From Kalmusia sp. IMI 367209 (taxonomy: Eukaryota > Ascomycota > Dothideomycetes > Pleosporales > Didymosphaeriaceae), in assembly GCA_027946365.1 (NCBI GenBank), contig JAPEUQ010000001.1, forward strand, positions 4,092,001 through 4,156,000: DNA of 64,000 nucleotides. The letters run 5' to 3'. Below the pieces are notes generated by a model that ran no database searches, had not been told where the DNA came from, and saw only the letters and a program-made list of their open reading frames with translations. This document shows, piece after piece, positions 11,459-21,758 of the stretch. The translations under genes were made by a program, and so were the position numbers. The number at the start of each line of letters is the position of its first letter. Positions within the stretch are counted from its first letter, which is position 1.

Positions 11459-12306
11459 TTATTCAGTATATTCGTAAAAAGATCTGAACCTTGGGTGTTG
11501 CTTAAAACGCTCCGTCATATGGTCCCACAGGCGCTCAGCTATACCCGAGATAGCGTGCGGGCGATCTGATAGCACGGAAAGATCGCCGTGTGTGTACGCT
11601 TCGACCATTGTCCACCAGTAGCTCTCCGCAACCACCTCATCTGTAAATAATCCCGGAATATGGGTAGCGACTGGCGAGTCGACGAATGAGCCTCTTTCCT
11701 TTCGCCACCGGCACTTTGGTAGCGATGCTGGTACCCCCTGTTTAAATAACATTGACGTAGAAAAGAATTGAGTGTTGTAGCCTGTGTATCCGAGTACTCG
11801 CGAGGAAAGTACGCTTTCTTGTAACGCCCACGCGCGCGTATCTAAAGGTTGTACATCGTCTTCGTATCCGTAGCTGAAAATTTGGAACAAGACGAACCTC
11901 CCCTACGGCTCCATCCCGGCCTTTTGCGCGCATTGTTATTGGAAGACATGGCTAGTTCGCGCTGATGCAAGAAGCCTTCTATGGATGAGCTTGCGCGCGA
12001 TGCTGCGATACCTACAGTTGCGTTGCTGTATATTTGAGGCATCTTTGCGATCTCAACTGCTAGCTCATGCCGATCATCTTGATCTATACAAAGAGAGTCA
12101 ACCCAAAGATACGAATATCCCAGTTTTAGGGTGACCTGACAAGCATCTCTGATAGTTGCTGGTAGCAGATTGTAATCAATGAAATCACGTCTTTCTACCA
12201 AATTGGCCCTAGTAGCCTTGAACGGTTGGTCCCGTCCCCAGCAGTAACTAAGAACGACGTACTGAACAGCTTTGTATTTTGCCAGCTGCTTCGACTCCAA
12301 AGACAC
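11459..12306 (-). pseudogene. HET domain (heterokaryon incompatibility) gene, broken
   Basis: The HET domain is clear: YVVLSYCWG, then YSYLWVDSLCIDQDD, then IYSNATVGIAASRASSSIEG, and finally DTRAWALQESVLSSRVLGY. HET proteins trigger cell death on non-self fusion in filamentous ascomycetes. The pieces lie in three frames. The first shift is near 11930 at an AAAA run (minus strand) and the second near 11905 at a GGGG run. Removing one base from each joins the domain. The usual N-terminal region before YVVLSYCWG is missing, because a TAA lies just upstream, and the C-terminus is shortened at 11459. I therefore call it a pseudogene even if the two shifts are sequencing errors. Confidence 0.75.
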
Positions 12307-12650
12307 CCTTCTTTACTGAGCCTTGTATTTCAATGTGCAAGAGCCTCGAAGGGTGGTAAGACGGCCCTGCTGGGCATTTCTTAATGCTTTTAAATTTGTC
12401 TTTACATATCATTTGTCGTAATTACTCGTTTTCTGCGGCTTGCCTGTCGTTTCTGGGCTCGCCACCTGTGCCGCATGGCTAGTTTGGCACTCCCGTATCT
12501 AGGATTTCACGAGGGCGTAAGTAGAGTCAGTATCTGACTAAATATTGATGGAGTGTGTATTCAACTGTTTACTGCAAGGGTCATCTGACAAAAGGCTGTA
12601 GGACGTTCGAAGTGTACATATTGCTTGCCTGAATCGGCGAAAAGCTCGAA
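12307..12650. other. Intergenic, no gene seen
   Basis: No supported reading frame or motif was found between the HET remnant and the small hypothetical gene. Confidence 0.4.
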
Positions 12651-13061
12651 TCAGAGCTCTTGCCCTTTAGTTCTCTCGCCAAAGTAAACATAGAGCATTG
12701 CTGCGTTGCCATTTCCAACTGCAATACCTTCCAAGACGGCATGTACGGGTATCTCAATCGAGCCAATGTCGTACTCTTCTTGGAAACACGCAAGGAAAGA
12801 TTGCAAAAGTTCGCAATGCTCGGTTGCATTATAGTCTATCGGCCAAACAAAATTGCAATGGTAGGTACTTTTGTGTCTACACTTCCAAATGAAGTTCGTT
12901 GAGTTCTTGACTGTTTCGTCAACCGCAAATTGCATCGCACTGTTCGAACCGATATTTTCGTCCTCTTCATTAAAGCGATCCTTGTCTTCCGGGTACAGGC
13001 TATGGTTAGTAGTAGAGTTGAACACAAGCCAGGAACAGCGAGGGCAAGAGTGTAGCGACAT
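12651..13061 (-). CDS. Hypothetical protein, 136 aa
   Basis: A single uninterrupted frame starts MSLHSCPRCSWLVFN. Cys residues recur (CPRC, WKCRHKS, YHCNF, EHCELL), but no known zinc-binding pattern is complete. There is no signal peptide or membrane segment. I do not recognise the family. The neighbouring HET remnant suggests an accessory region, so this may be a lineage-specific gene or a fragment. Confidence 0.4.
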   Translation of the reverse strand: MSLHSCPRCSWLVFNSTTNHSLYPEDKDRFNEEDENIGSNSAMQFAVDETVKNSTNFIWKCRHKSTYHCNFVWPIDYNATEHCELLQSFLACFQEEYDIGSIEIPVHAVLEGIAVGNGNAAMLYVYFGERTKGQEL

Positions 13062-13713
13062 TACTTCAAAACTGCATGAGCTTCCTTAGTGTTAAATCGC
13101 GGCCGGGCCTAAGGTGCGTACAACAGACCCAGTCAATAGCAGCATCTGCCAAAACGAAGCGTCTGATCGAAAATTATTCCTGAGATAAGCAGTGTATCTG
13201 GGCTTGATCTATAGATCTATATGAAAGAAATGGTGTAGTAGAGATGGTTGTAAATTAACATCTGGCACATGAGCTTGCGCATCCTTCACAGGCAGCCATC
13301 CATCTCCAATGGGCAAGAGCATTTGGCAAGCATCGGAGGCACAGTAAGCACTTGCAAAAAATGTTTGAGAGAGACAAGTATCCAAAGAAACATCGGATGA
13401 TCATTTGGCTTTGACAAAGGCAGCATTTGGGCTTCATCCAAAGCCCAAAAATGCGTTACCCCACCTTAGCCTTATCAGCACCTCGTTTACACCTGCCGTT
13501 CCCGGCTGGACCCTCCCCCCAGCTTCACCCCTCGGCAGAAGCATCGCACCACCACCGCGGGGGCGCCCGATGCGCCAGACCATTGTGAATGTCTATGGCC
13601 ACGTCCCCATCCGCTGTGGACAGATCGCTTGATCCCCTTCGCCGAGTCTTTGCCAATATACACGGGCGCTCGAACCTCACACCTCACTCCTCACTAACAC
13701 AACACAACTCACA
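13062..13713. other. Divergent upstream region
   Basis: The promoters of the small hypothetical gene (-) and the dioxygenase (+) must lie here. No specific site was identified. The last 100 bases before the dioxygenase ATG are CT/CA-rich, as is common for fungal leaders. Confidence 0.4.
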
Positions 13714-14868
13714 ATGGCAGACATTAAAGTAGACCAAGCGGTCGCGAAGGACGATCTCGTCATCCCAGTATGCGCTTTCCAAACCTTTCACGACTACGAC
13801 AATTTTGGTGCTAACATGCACCCAGCTCATCGATTTCTCCGGCTTCCTCTCCGGCTCCCCCTCCCAAAAGGCCCAGACCGCGCAAGCAGTCCTGAACGGC
13901 TTCCAAACCGCCGGCTTCATCTACCTCAAAAACCACGGCATCCCCGCCTCGACCGTCTCCTCCGTCTTCTCCAACTCCGCCAAGTTCTTCGCGCGCCCGC
14001 AGTCTCAGAAAGACGCACTATCATGGTACTCCCCCGAAGCGAACCGTGGGTACAGCGCGCAGGGCCGCGAAAAGGTCTCGCTGCCCGACGATGACCAGAG
14101 CGAGGTGGAAAAGTTGAAGGCGACGGTACCAGACCTGAAAGAGAGTCTAGAGATAGGGAGGGAAGGGGAAGAGGGTATGCCGAATATGTGGCCGAAGACG
14201 GAGGGCGACGAAGAGGCGAGAGTGTTCAAGGAAGTCATGCTCGGATTCCATGATACATGTAAGGAGCTACATATGCAGTTGATGAGGGCGATTGCGTTGG
14301 GCATGGGAATTGACGAGAGGTGGTTTGACGGATTTACGGACGGCGGAGACAACACGCTGCGATTGCTACACTATCCCGGGGTGTCGAAATCTGTCTTTAA
14401 ACGGTCAGATGGACAATTACAGGTTCGCGCGGGCGAGCATACTGATTACGGTGAGACGATTGTCTCTATATGGCATACGCTGGGGCTGATGAAAATGTGT
14501 GAACAGGCTCCGTTACCCTCCTCTTCCAGGACGCGCGCGGCGGTCTGCAAGTCCGCTCACCCAAGGGCACATTCGTTGATGCGACCCCAATAGAAGGCAC
14601 TATTGTCATTAATGCTGGCGATTTGCTAGCCCGCTGGTCCAATGACACTATCAAGTCGACAAAGCACCGCGTGGTCGAGCCACCGCCCAAGCCTGATAGC
14701 GGCGACGCAGACACGTACCCGCCACGCTACTCAGTCGCCTACTTCTGCAATCCTAACTTTGAAAGATTGATCGAAGCGATACCAGGCACTTACGAAGACA
14801 CTGGGAAGAAGTACGACGGTATTAGGAGCGGTGAGTACCTCGTGAAAAGATTAACCGCTACCTATTGA
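13714..14868 (+). CDS. 2-oxoglutarate/Fe(II)-dependent dioxygenase (isopenicillin N synthase-like)
   Basis: Three exons (13714-13767, 13826-14450, 14507-14868) give 346 residues. The N-terminal DIOX_N region contains IDFSGFLSG and GFIYLKNHGIP. The catalytic core has the Fe ligands His and Asp in GEHTDYG, the third His in STKHRVVEP, and the 2-oxoglutarate Arg in RYSVAYFCNP. Exon 3 begins so that the split Gly codon completes HTDYGSVTLLFQDARGG, which fixes both splice sites. Relatives act in secondary metabolism, hormone metabolism and pyrimidine or thiamine salvage. The substrate cannot be told here. The gene stands alone, with no obvious biosynthetic cluster around it. Confidence 0.88.
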
Positions 14869-15011
14869 AACCAAAAAAATACCCGACAACATCAAAAAAC
14901 ATATTCAATACTTGACTCCTCAACTCATATCCTCCGTATATTATGCAAGTGTATGTCTTCTCTAGCACCATGTGTACCAGTGCCCCTCACCCGCTCTTCT
15001 TCTCCAAACAC

Positions 15012-16703
15012 TTAAATGGGCGTCTTTGCCTGTACCCTCATCGGATGCGCCTCAGTATTATACACAAAGTAATTAACATTCCCGCCCTTGCCCACGCCAT
15101 CCTCCGCATACTCTACGTCCCAAATGCCCTTCTTGTCCTCAGGCGCCTGGATCAAATACTGATACTTCAGCACCTCTGCCAGCGTAAAGCTATGCATGAT
15201 GTTATCCCAGCCGCCCCCATCCTCCTCGAAGATGTTTAGCACGCCAGAGAAGCCCGAGCCTACTCTCTCGGTCTTGTTTTCCGCGAGCGTATACGCCCAC
15301 GCGACGTCCCGCCAGTACTGGTTGCCCGTGACTTGGTACGCGTAGTACCAGCTCTCGACTGCCTCGGGAGCTTGACCGTTGCGCAGCTGCGTGTTGTCGT
15401 CGACGAACCAGCCGCTCTTCTGGTAGAAGTCGGACTGGTTCTGGAACTGGGGCCACGCGAGCTCAGTCAGGTTCCACGAGTATATCGTGGGTCCGATACC
15501 GACGGGCGCGTATCGGTACCCGTTGGCACAGAACTCTGAGAAGTCGAGCCCGTATTCGAGCCAGTCGGGGCGGTCCAGTGCTGTGGACCCGAGGATGAAA
15601 GAACCTCCGATGAAGCAGGCCAGTTCCTCGGAGTAGTTTTGCGCTGCTGGCCCGGTGAAGGCACCTGCCATGGTGAGGTCTGGGCGCGACGAAGGATGTG
15701 AGAGGAGGTGTGCAATGGTCGAGTCTGCGGCTGCTGTGAAGCGCTCGCCGTATAGCGCGTACTTCTCCGGATCGTAGACGTACATCTTGATCAGATACTC
15801 GTATGCGGAGTCGTTGCCAGATGTCCAGCCACCGTAGGCATCGAGAATCTCGCCTGTCTCGACGCTGAAGTTGCCGCCTGTTAGGCCGGGCCAGACCTCT
15901 GAGCTCGGCTTCAGGAAGTAGTCCATGGCTTTTTGCGCGAGATCGCCATATTCTGGGTTGCCGCTGAGATCAGAAAGGTGTTGCCATTCGATGACGAGTG
16001 AGCCCAGTTCAGCGAGACCGGCAGACCATGTCCCGTCTGCCATACGATAGCGGGGAGCAAATGTGCCATTGTTGATGAAGATATTGTTAACTGGAATTCC
16101 ACTTGTCGTGTTGAAGGCAAACTTGAGTGTGTCTGCCAGGGTGACACACTGCGTGAGCAGCGCATCGACCTTCTCGTCGTCCACATCTAAGTGGGCAAAT
16201 GGGCCTTTGAGCAGGTCGTACGCAGCAAGTAGACCGCCCACATAACGGATGTTCGTTTCAAACAAACTGACAGATAGACTCGCACCAGGACGCGTGCCAG
16301 TTCCCGTTTTCGTGAAATCAATCGTCGGGATGAAGTCCAGGATCTGATTGACGATGTCGGTCTGTTCCATGATGACCGCTGTGTCGAGGCCGTCGACAGC
16401 GGTGACACCCCAACCATTGCGGGAGTTACTGAAGTTATTAGTCACAGGAAGGAGGTCGTCGTTGGGGAAGGCAATAGAGTAGTATCCATTCCAGGCGAAG
16501 CGAAACATCTCTATGACGGCTTCGGCGCGCTTTGTTTGGTTGGGTTCAAAGCCCGTGTAGTCGTAGTCATCGCCCTTCTGACCTGGGTAAGTTACATTGG
16601 GGTAGGCAGAGCCCCCATCACGTGAGGCTAGGGGGATGATTGAAGCAGAGCCAAGTCCTGTGAGCGTGGTGCAGAGAAGCACTGCTCTCGAAAGTCGACC
16701 CAT
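15012..16703 (-). CDS. Secreted glycoside hydrolase family 47 (class I alpha-1,2-mannosidase)
   Basis: Trims alpha-1,2-linked mannose from N-glycans. It is one exon encoding 563 residues. I chose the ATG at 16703 because it gives a signal peptide (MGRLSRAVLLCTTLTGLGSA); an upstream in-frame ATG would bury it. Motifs in order are KRAEAVIEMFRFAWNGYY, LLPVTNNFSNSRNGWG, VDGLDTAVIM, ETNIRYVGGLLAAYDL, ELACFIGGSFILGS, GIGPTIYSW, PEAVESWYYAYQVTGN, MHSFTLAEVLKYQYL and VYNTEAHPM. These are the GH47 landmarks and include the catalytic carboxylates. Several N-glycosylation sequons are present. The usual HLxCF segment reads EELACF here, so the His is replaced. No ER membrane anchor is seen, so it is probably secreted. 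It is divergently arranged with the GH20 gene. Confidence 0.9.
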   Translation of the reverse strand: MGRLSRAVLLCTTLTGLGSASIIPLASRDGGSAYPNVTYPGQKGDDYDYTGFEPNQTKRAEAVIEMFRFAWNGYYSIAFPNDDLLPVTNNFSNSRNGWGVTAVDGLDTAVIMEQTDIVNQILDFIPTIDFTKTGTGTRPGASLSVSLFETNIRYVGGLLAAYDLLKGPFAHLDVDDEKVDALLTQCVTLADTLKFAFNTTSGIPVNNIFINNGTFAPRYRMADGTWSAGLAELGSLVIEWQHLSDLSGNPEYGDLAQKAMDYFLKPSSEVWPGLTGGNFSVETGEILDAYGGWTSGNDSAYEYLIKMYVYDPEKYALYGERFTAAADSTIAHLLSHPSSRPDLTMAGAFTGPAAQNYSEELACFIGGSFILGSTALDRPDWLEYGLDFSEFCANGYRYAPVGIGPTIYSWNLTELAWPQFQNQSDFYQKSGWFVDDNTQLRNGQAPEAVESWYYAYQVTGNQYWRDVAWAYTLAENKTERVGSGFSGVLNIFEEDGGGWDNIMHSFTLAEVLKYQYLIQAPEDKKGIWDVEYAEDGVGKGGNVNYFVYNTEAHPMRVQAKTPI

Positions 16704-17693
16704 GATGTGGTGTTCGGGGTATCCCTTAAGAAAGAAGGAATTGATCAGCAGCTCTATATACTCAGAAATAGACAAATTTCGCGAAAAGCCAAAGTCCTAT
16801 TGAGCAGTACTCCTGACTTTTTGGGCGCGTGGATGACGCCGTCCGATCCACAGTCTCGCTGAAGCAGGAGGAGAGAGGCAGTTTTATATCCCACTTGTTA
16901 TCTCCCCGCATCTTCTGATATGAAGTCTCATGCATGCTGTACTAGGGACAGGTTCCGCGTGTACAGCTGTAGGCATTGCAAATTGCCATCCAGAACGTTG
17001 GGACCTAGGAACAGGCATTTCTTCCTGTCGATCGCAGGGCGCTAGGCCGCTATAGGCTGGTGAGCAAGGTGTCCCCAAGGAGCACCGCAGACGGGTGCAT
17101 ATGTGCGATGTCTGATGAGCGATCAACGTGATATTCGAAAGCAGATCAAGATGTCCATGTGTGCAATGGCGATGGTTGTCGTCGATGTTGGCATGATGAT
17201 CGCGCTAGACGGGAGAGGCGTAGCGTCTGCTTGTGGGGAAGGTACGCGAAGAGGCGTCCCTTTCACCGCTTGATTCGCACTTCCGGTGCCGGATAGCCTG
17301 TTTAGGAAGGTGATGTTTACTTCCCTGAAGCTTGTCTTCCCGCCAGTTCCACGGCCTCCTCTCCAGCCAGCTTGTGCCTGTACATATCTTTGAGATCCCC
17401 CACTCTAAACTCTCGGGGCACGATGTAACCCACGCGTTCCACTCGCACGATAACCGTTTACCGTGTTCACGGCGCCAAGTGCACTCTTACGCCGCTTTTC
17501 AGGCTTCCGCACCGTTCACAATGTAACCTTCGCGATAGCCAAGAGTAAGCATGCGGGGAAGAGCTACAGCGAATCACCAACAATTCTAATCCTTGTCGCA
17601 TTGGTTGTTGATCTTGTACCTGCGTTGCTACAAAACTGGGTGCCGCCTCCCAGCCACCTCAGGCTGCCGTGCTTCTCATTTGAATCCGACGAG
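16704..17693. promoter_or_regulatory. Shared upstream region of GH47 and GH20 genes
   Basis: About 1 kb separates the two divergent start codons, so both promoters must lie here. An open frame runs through 17463-17693 into the GH20 gene. I treat this as upstream because the signal peptide begins at 17694. No specific binding site is claimed. Confidence 0.4.
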
Positions 17694-20075
17694 ATGCGTC
17701 TGCAGTGCGTCGGTGCATTCATTGGTGCTGTTACGGCTCTGCAACCTCTCCCTCCTGTGAAATGGACGAAAAGCAATAGCTCCGCTAGTGAAGGTTTCTC
17801 GCTCCAGGATGCTCCCCGGAGGATATACTTGCAACGCTCTTTCGCGAACCACACTGACACCGAGGGACTGACGCTCATTCCGCCCACAGCATACGAGTTC
17901 GCCCAAACATTTAGCCAAGACCTTGCCCAATTATTTGGCGCAAATTGGACCGTGGAACAAGTCGACTCTTTCCCCGAAACCGGTATTTTTCTCGGCAAAT
18001 TCAAGGGCAATGCAAGCCAATTAACATACGAAAATGGTGTCGTGACCGAAGAGGGTTATGAGGTGGAAGTCGGTGACGCGAGTGTGTTCATCGGTGGCAC
18101 TGGATCTCGAGGCTTGTTTTGGGGGACGCGGACGATGCTTCAAGAATTGTTGATTGCCAATGGAGAACCTGTAGCACCAGGACGGGTTGTTGAAGCGCCA
18201 GCATACGCTACACGTGGATATATGTTGGACGCAGGCCGGAAGTGGTATACAGGAGACTTTTTGAAGGAACTGTGCACGTACGCATCCTTCTTTAAGATGT
18301 CCGAATTCCACTATCATTCGAGCGACAATTATCCACTGAACCGCGGACACAATGTGAGTGATACACCCGGATCTCATCCCTACCATCGCGAAAGCAAACC
18401 TCGTGCTATGCCTGGATTGAATATATTCTTCCCATGCTGCTTAACAAAACTAACTATTTAGCAGGAAACATGGAACGAGGTATTCTCACATTTCTCGCTT
18501 TACCCCGAAGACCCAGAACTGCAGGGTATTGTCCAGCGCCCCAATGAAACACTTTCGAGGGCCGAATTTGAAGATTTCCAAAATCACTGCGCGCAGCGAG
18601 GGGTGACAGTTATTCCTGAGATCGAAGCTCCTGGTCATTGCCTTTCAATCACAAAGTGGAAGCCCGAGCTTGCTCTGGCGAAAAAGGACCTTCTGAATCT
18701 TTCGCACCCAGAGGCGATTCCCACTGTCAAGGCAATCTGGTCCGAGTTTCTGCCCTGGTTCCAGACCAAGGAGGTGCACATCGGTGCTGATGAGTATGAC
18801 GCTAAGCTCGCAGATGTTTACATCAACTTTGTAAATGAGATGTCTGAATTCGTAAACTCAACATCTGGCAAACGCGTCCGTATATGGGGTACCAACGAGC
18901 CGTCGGAGAATTACACTATCTCTAAAGATGTCATAATCCAGCATTGGCAGTACGGCGAATCTGACCCTGTAAAACTTCAAGACGACGACTACCAACTAAT
19001 CAACTCGGAGGACTGGTGGGCATACATGAGCCTGAAAAACGACCATACGCCTATTCTTCCGCTTCCATACGCGCAATTTTTCAACGTGACGCGAACGTTA
19101 AACTTCGCGAACGTAGAGGGTTGGCAATGGGATCCAAGTGTTTTCAACTATGTGAATACTACAGAACAGTTAGAGCCGGGGGCGAGTGGTAATAAGGGTG
19201 CGATTTTGGCGGCTTGGAGCGACAGCGGACCGGATGCTACAACCCAGCTGGAAGGGTATTACGCGATGCGTAATGGCATTCCCGTTGTTGCAGCGCGTGC
19301 ATGGTCTGGAGCAAGAGGTGTTAACGTGAGCATAGATGATTTCGATTCTACACTAGAACTCCTAACAGCGAAAGCTCCGGGCCAAAACCTCGATCGCAGA
19401 TTCACGAAATCAGCATCAGCGGAAGAAGACTCACCACTCTTCACATGGTCCAGCACTGGCAGCAGCGCAACAAACGTATCACTTGGGAAGGGGTCATATG
19501 GCCCTCCATATACGCTATCGCTCAAAGCATCTGGCCCCTTTACATTGCTTGGACCAGACACCTCGCTATCTATCGGCACAGTGCCATCCAACATCAGTAC
19601 GAACGGAACCTCGACTCTCGTCTTCTCAACAGCAGACGGCTTTCCCTACCCGCTCCGGTCGACTGATCAAGCCGATGGCCATGATCCTGGTCACCATGGG
19701 CGCATATGGTGGAACCTGACAAGTTCTACTCACCACCCAGTGCCAGTCACGTTCCCGGCCAATATCCGTATTGAAACAGACGTTGTAAATGGGAGCCGAG
19801 TTTGGGTGGATGATGAGTTCAAGGGACGATATGAGGTATTCGTTTTTGGAGGCAGGAACACGTTGTTCAGCTGGAGCCAGATGGCGCTAGTTGCACCACT
19901 GCAGAGTGTGAGTGGGGCACTAGACGGTATTGTTCTGGAAGCTGGAATCGGTGGATCTGGGGGTAATGGCTCCACCGGGATCCCACCACCTGGTAGCGGC
20001 GCTGGCCGTCTGGCTGGACTGTCGTCAACAGCAGCATTCGGCCTGGCTATTGTGATTGGGATGGCCATGCTATGA
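17694..20075 (+). CDS. GPI-anchored glycoside hydrolase family 20 (beta-N-acetylhexosaminidase-like)
   Basis: Removes terminal beta-linked GlcNAc or GalNAc from chitin oligomers or glycans. Two exons (17694-18353 and 18462-20075) give 757 residues. The signal peptide begins MRLQCVGAFIGAVTAL. The GH20b domain is followed by the catalytic barrel: ATRGYMLDAGRKWY, FKMSEFHYHSSDNYPLN, VIPEIEAPGHCLS, and the catalytic Asp-Glu pair in VHIGADEYD (about residues 330-331). A hydrophobic C-terminus (LSSTAAFGLAIVIGMAML) after a Ser/Gly-rich stretch predicts a GPI anchor, so it should sit at the cell surface or wall. The acceptor is TAGCAG, a tandem NAGNAG site, so one Gln may be optional. No frame breaks. 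Family membership is clear; substrate is inferred. Confidence 0.9.
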
Positions 20076-20344
20076 GCATGCGAGATATATGAATTACTTA
20101 CAACTCGTACATTGAACACCTTATCATGTCCTATGATCCACTTCAATTTAGTCAGATGTTGGCCGTGTGCTCTCTTTCGAGCTAGCGGCCATCTCCGCCG
20201 TGTCGCGCATCGCGGCGCTTTCGACGTCCCAGGCCTTTCCAGATCAAGAAGGTGGGATGCCCCTCGCGGAGTAGTGGGGCGACAACACGTCCACAAACAC
20301 CAAAAGTCCCCTCCTCCTTCAAGCCATTGTCTTTTTCCTTCAGA

Positions 20345-21564
20345 ATGTCCTACCTCGCCGACTTTGCCAAAACCCTCTCCCCTCCTAAAACCACCTCCAA
20401 AATGCCTATCGTCGATATCCACACGCACATCTACCCGCCGTCATATGTCGACCTGCTTCGCACCCGCAGCACGGTGCCCTACGTGCGAACCTTCGAAGAT
20501 GCTCCTGATTCATCCCGCCTGATCATTCTCCCCGGCGAAGATGATCCCAGCACGCCCTCGACCTCGCGCGGCCGCCCCATTGGCCCCGAGTACTACGATA
20601 TAAAACAGAAGATAGCCTTCATGGACCAGCACAAGATCGACAAGTCGGTCATCTCGCTCGCGAACCCGTGGCTCGATTTTTTGCCCAAGGAAGAGGCGGG
20701 TGAGGCAGCGCGCAAGATCAACGACGATGTCAATGAGATTTGTGCGGGGTACCCGGGGCGGTTATACGCGTTCGGCACGCTCCCTTTAAGCGCAGACGCA
20801 GATACAATCGTTGCTGAGGTGGAGCGACTAAAGGGACTGAAGTACATGCGCGGCGTGATCATGGGCACATCTGGGCTGGGCAATGGCCTTGATGATCCTG
20901 CTCTAGACCCTGTATACGGTGCCATAGAAAAACACGGTCAAATGATATTCCTGCATCCCCACTACGGACTACCTAAGGAAGTCTATGGACCCCGCGCGAA
21001 TGAGTACGGACATGTGCTCCCCTTAGCACTGGGCTTTCCGCTCGAGACAACGATCGCGGTGTCGAGAATGCTGTTGAGTGGGGTGTGGGACCGGTTTACG
21101 AAGCTGAATGTGCTGCTTGCGCATTCGGGGGGTACGCTACCGTTCTTAGCTGGTAGGATCGAGAGTTGTATTTTACATGATGGGCATTTGAAGAAGGCAG
21201 GGACCCGGGACAATAGGCGGAAGATTTGGGATATCCTCAAGACTAATATTTACCTGGATGCTGTTATCTATTCGGAGGTTGGGTTGAAAGCAGCAGTGGA
21301 GGCTAGTGGTGCTGATCGATTACTTTTTGGTAAGTGTGAAATACAAAGATCGTCACAGAGCTTCAGCTCGGGGGTGCGTCAAATGGGCGCTAACTCATCG
21401 TAGGTACTGATCACCCGTTTTTTCCACCATTGGAAGAAGATGTCGAAGAATGGCATAGCGTGAACGCGAATTATACTGCTATATCAAAAGCATTCGATAA
21501 CGACGAACGAGCGAAGGATGTCCTTGGTAATAACGCCGTGAGAATATTGAGATTAGACGAGTAG
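20345..21564 (+). CDS. Amidohydrolase family 2 protein (ACMSD/decarboxylase type)
   Basis: Two exons (20345-21329 and 21404-21564) give 381 residues. The metal-binding start is IVDIHTHIYPPSYVDLL (His-x-His). Later ligands lie in IFLHPHYGLP and LLAHSGGTLPFLAGR, and the Asp in GTDHPFFPP, which is assembled across the intron. The superfamily includes 2-amino-3-carboxymuconate-semialdehyde decarboxylase and benzoate-type decarboxylases. The exact substrate is unknown. I chose the ATG at 20345; an in-frame ATG at about 20402 just before PIVDIHTH is a possible alternative. The 3' end faces the siderophore transporter, 194 bases away. Confidence 0.85.
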
Positions 21565-21758
21565 AATATACCCAGTGATTGGATATAGAGACATCACCTG
21601 AGCATGTAATCTACATGACTTAAATCAAAACATATCCACGCAATAACGTGTAAGTTATCTCGTCCAAGACTGGTGCAGCATCTTTAGACATCGAGACTAC
21701 GCATGGTGTTCCTCCCGTTATGCATCTATGAAACAACCAATCTTTGTGCGCTCCATCC

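Noticed and set aside
17463..17693. Upstream extension of the GH20 reading frame
   Set aside because: It lacks a signal peptide and would bury the one starting at 17694.
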